Of a DNA stretch of 11,262 nucleotides, positions 7,059 to 11,262 are shown in pieces. The stretch covers positions 1-11,262 of the forward strand of contig CAKQBG010000058.1 in NCBI GenBank assembly GCA_934216145.1, read 5' to 3'. Source of the DNA: an uncultured Anaeroplasma sp. Its GTDB lineage: Bacteria; Bacillota_I; Bacilli_A; Acholeplasmatales; Anaeroplasmataceae. Within the stretch, counting starts at the first letter, position 1; every line of letters starts with the position of its first letter. The translations under genes were made by a program, and so were the position numbers. A model generated the notes under the pieces. It saw only the letters and a program-made list of their open reading frames with translations, was not told the origin of the DNA and searched no databases.

Positions 7059-9626
7059 ATGGCTATGAATGCAAAGGATATAGAGTTTGAACAAGCTCTA
7101 GAGGAAAGAAGAGATCTTTCCATTGAACAATTAGATGTAAACCATAAGATGAAATCTTCATTCTTAAATTATGCAATGTCAGTTATTATCGCAAGAGCTT
7201 TACCAGATGCAAGAGATGGTTTAAAGCCAGTTCAAAGAAGAATTCTTTATGGTATGAATGAACTAAAGATTTTCTCTAATGTTCAGCATAAAAAATCAGC
7301 TCGTATTGTTGGTGATGTAATGGGTAAGTATCACCCTCATGGCGATTCATCTATTTATGAAGCAATGGTACGTATGGCTCAGGATTTTAGCTATCGTTAC
7401 CCTTTAGTTGATGGACATGGTAACTTTGGTAATATTGATGGTGATGGCGCTGCCGCAATGCGTTATACTGAGGCAAGATTATCTAAGATAGCAATGGAAA
7501 TGCTAAGAGATATTGATAAAGATACTGTTGATTTCATAGAAAACTATGATGCGACTGAAATAGAGCCTAATCTATTACCAGCTAGAATCCCTAATTTATT
7601 AGTTAATGGTACTACTGGTATTGCAGTAGGTATGGCAACGAATATTCCACCTCATAATTTATGTGAGGTTATTGATGGCTGTATTGCTCTACTTCATAAT
7701 CCTGAATTAACTAGTGAGGATTTAATGGAATATGTTAAGGGACCAGATTTCCCTACAGGTGGTTTAATTTTAGGTAGAGATGGCTTAAAGCAAGCCTATA
7801 CTACTGGTAATGGTTCTATTACTATTAGAAGTAAATCTCATATTGAGGAGACTGATAATGGTAAATCTGAAATTATTGTTACTGAAATTCCATATGGTAT
7901 TAATAAAACACGTATTGTCCAAAGAATTGCTGAAGTTGCAAAGGATAAGATCATTGATGGTATTACTGATTTACGTGATGAATCATCAATGGCAGGCTTA
8001 AAGATTGTTATTGAATTACGTAAGGATGTAAATCCTGAGGTAATTAGAAATATGCTTTATAAGTATACTCCACTTCAAACAAGCTATGGAATGAATATGG
8101 TATGCTTAGTTGATAATAGACCTATTGCGATTACATTACATGATGCAATAGATGTTTATTTAAAGCATCAATTAAATGTTATTACTAGAAGAACTAAGTT
8201 TGATTTAAAGAAAACATTAGATAGAATTCATATTTTACAAGGCTTTTTAATTGCTTTTGATAATCTAGATGAAATAATTCATTTAATTCGTTCTACAAAA
8301 GATGGTACAGAAAAAGAAAAACTTATGACTCGCTTCAGTTTAACTGATGTACAGGCTCAAGCAATACTTGATATGCGTTTACAAAGACTATCAGGTTTAA
8401 ATTATGATAAGATTGTAGAAGAAAAGAGAACATTAGAGGCTTTAGCAGTTGAATTACAAAGTATTTTAGATTCTGAGGAAAAGAAAAAAGAGGTTTTAAC
8501 TAAAGAATTAACTGAGGTTAAGACTAAATATGGTGATGAAAGAAAGAGTGAAATAGCTCTTCATATTGATTTAAGTATTACAAATGAGGATCTTATACCA
8601 AAGGAAGATGTAATTATTACTGTTACAAAGCTTGGTTATGTAAAGAGAATGAAGCAAGAGGAATATAAAGCTCAATCTAGAGGTGGAGTTGGAGTTAGTG
8701 GAATAAAGACTCATGGTGATGATGATGTTTCAAGAATTATTCCAACATTCTCTCATGATTATTTATTATTCTTTACTAATAAGGGTAGAGTTTATGCGAT
8801 AAAGGCTTATGAAATTCCAGAAGGCTCTAAGACATCTAAGGGTACTCCACTTGTTAATATTTTATCATTACAGGCTGATGAAAAATTAGCTGTTGTTACT
8901 CCTGTTGAAAGCTTAGATGATGATAATTCATATTTATTCTTTATTACTAAAAACGGTATAGTTAAGAGAACTCAACTATCTCAATTTAAGAATATAAGAA
9001 CAAATGGTATTATAGCTATATCATTAGATGATAATGATGAGCTTGTATCTGTTAGATGTACAGATGGTAATAGAGAAATTGTATTAGGTGCTTCTAATGG
9101 TAAGGCTATTCATTTCCATGAATCTGATATTAGAGTCATTGGTAGAAGTGGTGCCGGTGTTAGAGGTATGTTATTAAATGAAGGTGAATATATTGTTGGT
9201 GATGCTGTAATTACTGATGAAAAGTCAGAAATTATTGTTGTTACAACAAAGGGCTATGGTAAACGTTCAACTATTGATGAATATCGTTTACAAACTAGAG
9301 GTGGAGCTGGAGTTAAGGCTTTAAATTTAACCGAAAAGAATGGTTCTTTAGCTAGATTAACATCTGCATCTGTTAATGATGATGTATTAATTACAACAGA
9401 TAAAGGTGTTGTAATTAGAATGCATGTAGCTGACATTAGTCAAACAGGAAGAAATACTCAAGGTGTTATTCTAATTAAACTAAAGGATAATCAAAATATC
9501 GCTACAGTAGCAGTTGTTGATAAAGAGGAGGATAATCAAGAAGAAATTAAAGAGCCTCAAGAAAATCAGGAAAATCAAAATAATGATACTTTATCAAATA
9601 CTGAAAATACTGAAATCAATGAATAG
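7059..9626 (+). CDS. gyrA: DNA gyrase subunit A
   Basis: GyrA cleaves and rejoins DNA and wraps it for supercoiling. The 855 residues contain the breakage-reunion domain with [21 protein letters not shown] (40-60), the quinolone-region segment [19 protein letters not shown] (90-108) and the catalytic tyrosine Y136 in AAMRYTEAR, then a coiled-coil arm (about 370-500) and a C-terminal beta-pinwheel (about 510-815). Ser97 and Glu101 occupy the positions equivalent to E. coli S83 and D87, the wild-type Ser/acidic pair. The GyrA-box, normally Q(R/K)RGG(R/K)G, reads QSRGGVG (539-545), losing two basic residues; QTRGGAG at 745-751 is the corresponding loop of a later blade. Residues 821-855 form a Glu/Asn/Gln-rich, probably disordered tail. 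AGGAGG (7043-7048) overlaps the gyrB stop and stands 10 nt before the ATG. Position and full pinwheel favour GyrA over ParC. Confidence 0.96.
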   Translation: MAMNAKDIEFEQALEERRDLSIEQLDVNHKMKSSFLNYAMSVIIARALPDARDGLKPVQRRILYGMNELKIFSNVQHKKSARIVGDVMGKYHPHGDSSIYEAMVRMAQDFSYRYPLVDGHGNFGNIDGDGAAAMRYTEARLSKIAMEMLRDIDKDTVDFIENYDATEIEPNLLPARIPNLLVNGTTGIAVGMATNIPPHNLCEVIDGCIALLHNPELTSEDLMEYVKGPDFPTGGLILGRDGLKQAYTTGNGSITIRSKSHIEETDNGKSEIIVTEIPYGINKTRIVQRIAEVAKDKIIDGITDLRDESSMAGLKIVIELRKDVNPEVIRNMLYKYTPLQTSYGMNMVCLVDNRPIAITLHDAIDVYLKHQLNVITRRTKFDLKKTLDRIHILQGFLIAFDNLDEIIHLIRSTKDGTEKEKLMTRFSLTDVQAQAILDMRLQRLSGLNYDKIVEEKRTLEALAVELQSILDSEEKKKEVLTKELTEVKTKYGDERKSEIALHIDLSITNEDLIPKEDVIITVTKLGYVKRMKQEEYKAQSRGGVGVSGIKTHGDDDVSRIIPTFSHDYLLFFTNKGRVYAIKAYEIPEGSKTSKGTPLVNILSLQADEKLAVVTPVESLDDDNSYLFFITKNGIVKRTQLSQFKNIRTNGIIAISLDDNDELVSVRCTDGNREIVLGASNGKAIHFHESDIRVIGRSGAGVRGMLLNEGEYIVGDAVITDEKSEIIVVTTKGYGKRSTIDEYRLQTRGGAGVKALNLTEKNGSLARLTSASVNDDVLITTDKGVVIRMHVADISQTGRNTQGVILIKLKDNQNIATVAVVDKEEDNQEEIKEPQENQENQNNDTLSNTENTEINE

Positions 9627-9663
9627 TTGATAGAAATTTTCATAATATTATTGAGGTGTTTAA

Positions 9664-11187
9664 ATGTTACATGAATTATGGCAAAAACTAAAAGAATCAA
9701 TTTTTTCAGTTTTACCTTTAACAGTATTGGTCATTTTGCTATACTTTACTCCTTTATTAGATTTGACAAGTGTAGAATTAATTACATTCATTATTTCTGC
9801 TATTGTATTAATAATTGGAATTGCTTTATTTAGTCTTGGTGCTGATATGGCAATGGGACCAATGGGAGAAAAAATTGGATCTTCATTAATTAAAACAAAA
9901 AAGATAAAAATTGTATTATTAATATGCTTTATTATGGGATTATTAATAACTGTAGCTGAGCCTGATTTATCAGTATTAGCTAAGCAAGTTGAAACTGTAA
10001 TAAATCCCACATTACTTATTGTGACTGTTGGAATTGGAGTAGGTATCTTTTTAGTTTTAGCAGTTATTAAAATTATTTTCAAAAGAGATTTATCTTCTAG
10101 ATTAATGTTCTTTTATTTATTTATGTTCGCTTTATCTGCTTTAGCATTAAATAATGGTAATGGTAATTTTTTAGCTTTAGCATATGATTCTGGTGGTGTA
10201 ACTACAGGACCAATAACTGTTCCATTTATTATGGCTTTAGGCTTAGGTATAGCTCAAACAATTGGTGGTAGAGAAGCAAAGGAAAACAGCTTTGGTTTAA
10301 TTGCATTATGTTCAATAGGACCTATTTTAGTTGTTTTATTATTAAGCTTAACAATTAATGGAGATATTACTCCTTCTACTAATTATGGTATATCAGGATC
10401 TTTAGGAAATGCAATAATAAATCAAATATTAATTTCTTTAAAGGAAGTTTCAATAGCTTTAGGTTTAATTGTTGTATGCTTCTTAATTATTAATTCTATC
10501 TTTATTCATTTACCAAAGAAAAAATTATATAAAATTGGTATTGGTATTATTTATACATTAATTGGACTAGTTTTATTTTTAGCTGCAGCTCAAATTGGAT
10601 TTATGCCAGTTGGTTATAGAATTGGTAAGGAATTAGCTAGTGCATCTCCTATTTGGTTAATTGTTATAGGCTTTGTATTAGGATTAGTTGTAGTTCTTGC
10701 AGAACCTGCAGTTCACGTTTTAACTCATCAGGTTGAAGAGGTTACAATGGGTGGTGTAAGTAAAAAGCAAATGCTTATTGCGTTATCATTAGGTGTAGGT
10801 ATTTCTATATGCTTATCAATGATTAGAATTACTTTTGATTTCTCAATTCTTTATTATTTAATTCCAGGATATTTTATTTCTTTAGGCTTAGCATTTTTTG
10901 TTCCTAAGGTTTATACAGCTATTGCGTTTGACTCTGGTGGTGTAGCTTCAGGACCTTTAACTTCAACATTTATATTACCATTAGCTGTAGGAGCTTGTGT
11001 AGCATTACAAGGAGATGCTAAGGTATTAGAGGATGCATTTGGTGTTGTAGCTATGGTAGCTTTAACTCCATTAATTACTATTCAGCTTTTAGGATTTAAG
11101 GCTGTTGTTGCTGATATTGTTAGAGTTAAATCTAGAAGAAAGAAAATTCTTGATGCTGAAGATGAGCAAATTATTTATTTTAATTAG
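9664..11187 (+). CDS. DUF1538-type polytopic membrane protein (function unknown)
   Basis: A 507-residue, very hydrophobic protein with roughly 12-14 membrane segments and only short polar ends (basic-acidic tail VKSRRKKILDAEDEQ near 488-502). It is an internal duplication. Repeat 1 has GADMAMGPMGEKIG (59-72), VAEPDLSVLAKQVE (97-110) and AYDSGGVTTGPITVPFI (173-189); repeat 2 has GFMPVGYRIGKELA (312-325), LAEPAVHVLTHQVEEV (345-360) and AFDSGGVASGPLTSTFI (421-437). Both the AEP and DSGGV motifs recur exactly 248 residues apart. These motifs are those I associate with the DUF1538 family, whose substrate and reaction are not established; the conserved Glu and Asp in the membrane region fit a transporter or channel, but this is inference. 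GAGGTG (9653-9658) is 5 nt from the ATG. It follows gyrA by 37 bp with no clear promoter or terminator between, so co-transcription is likely. A long open frame on the opposite strand here is a shadow. Confidence 0.85.
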   Translation: MLHELWQKLKESIFSVLPLTVLVILLYFTPLLDLTSVELITFIISAIVLIIGIALFSLGADMAMGPMGEKIGSSLIKTKKIKIVLLICFIMGLLITVAEPDLSVLAKQVETVINPTLLIVTVGIGVGIFLVLAVIKIIFKRDLSSRLMFFYLFMFALSALALNNGNGNFLALAYDSGGVTTGPITVPFIMALGLGIAQTIGGREAKENSFGLIALCSIGPILVVLLLSLTINGDITPSTNYGISGSLGNAIINQILISLKEVSIALGLIVVCFLIINSIFIHLPKKKLYKIGIGIIYTLIGLVLFLAAAQIGFMPVGYRIGKELASASPIWLIVIGFVLGLVVVLAEPAVHVLTHQVEEVTMGGVSKKQMLIALSLGVGISICLSMIRITFDFSILYYLIPGYFISLGLAFFVPKVYTAIAFDSGGVASGPLTSTFILPLAVGACVALQGDAKVLEDAFGVVAMVALTPLITIQLLGFKAVVADIVRVKSRRKKILDAEDEQIIYFN

Positions 11188-11262
11188 GTGATTAACTATT
11201 AATAATCAAGTACTAATTTGTAATTTTTTTATTAAGTTTATTTTAACCAAGACTAAAAATCC
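11188..11262. other. AT-rich tail with no recognised gene
   Basis: A short GATTA/TAATC inverted repeat and a T7 run follow the DUF1538 stop, but no stable stem abuts the T-run, so I do not call a terminator. No start codon with a Shine-Dalgarno is visible. Confidence 0.4.

Noticed and set aside
9254..9436. Minus-strand open frame inside gyrA
   Set aside because: Lies within the GyrA pinwheel coding sequence, with no sign of its own start signals.
9660..10082. 140-codon open frame opposite the DUF1538 gene
   Set aside because: It is antisense to a well supported membrane protein and shows the Ile/Thr/Asn bias typical of a shadow frame.
11195..11230. Terminator after the DUF1538 gene
   Set aside because: Only a 5-bp AT stem is found and it is separated from the T-run.

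Overview
The window is the chromosomal replication-origin region of an AT-rich bacterium, seen as a mostly co-directional run dnaA - dnaN - yaaA - recF - gyrB - gyrA followed by a DUF1538-type membrane protein. This gene order is the classical one of the Bacillota/Bacilli and their cell-wall-less relatives. The base composition is strongly AT-biased. TGA is used as a stop (yaaA and recF both end on it) and Trp is encoded by TGG, so the Mycoplasma/Spiroplasma code is not in use. I infer a low-GC Bacilli lineage (for example Erysipelotrichales, RF39, Acholeplasma- or Izemoplasma-like); the sequence alone does not settle the order.

Left part (1-875): the 5' end of a leftward transposase-like gene runs off the window edge and is backed by a perfect 16-bp hairpin. 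A gene-poor stretch follows, then a cluster of DnaA boxes (526-799) that ends at the dnaA promoter. The rpmH-rnpA genes usually found divergent from dnaA are not in this interval.

Middle part (876-3482): dnaA and dnaN flank a second DnaA-box group (2194-2292). This group is followed by an in-register run of TTA-like triplets that looks like a DnaA-trio/unwinding element, so the origin is bipartite as in Bacillus subtilis. DnaA binds the boxes, unwinds the AT-rich element and recruits the replisome; DnaN is the sliding clamp. The promoters of both genes lie in or next to DnaA boxes, which suggests autoregulation.

Right part (3483-11262): a terminator closes the dnaN unit. An A-tract-rich region leads to a strong extended -10 promoter that carries a 9-3-9 bp dyad centred on the -10. 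It drives yaaA, recF (4-bp overlap), gyrB, gyrA and probably the DUF1538 gene, with no internal terminator seen. RecF serves gap repair and fork restart, and the gyrase subunits supply the negative supercoiling that origin opening needs. The DUF1538 protein is a duplicated polytopic membrane protein of unknown function.

I see no clearly new multi-gene system here. The most unusual point is the gyrB translation start: a full Shine-Dalgarno sits 28 nt upstream of the only possible ATG, and a 7-bp hairpin fills the gap and would bring the effective spacing to about 10 nt. Secondary points are departures from consensus in the DnaA DNA-binding signature, the GyrA-box and the GyrB TOPRIM motif.
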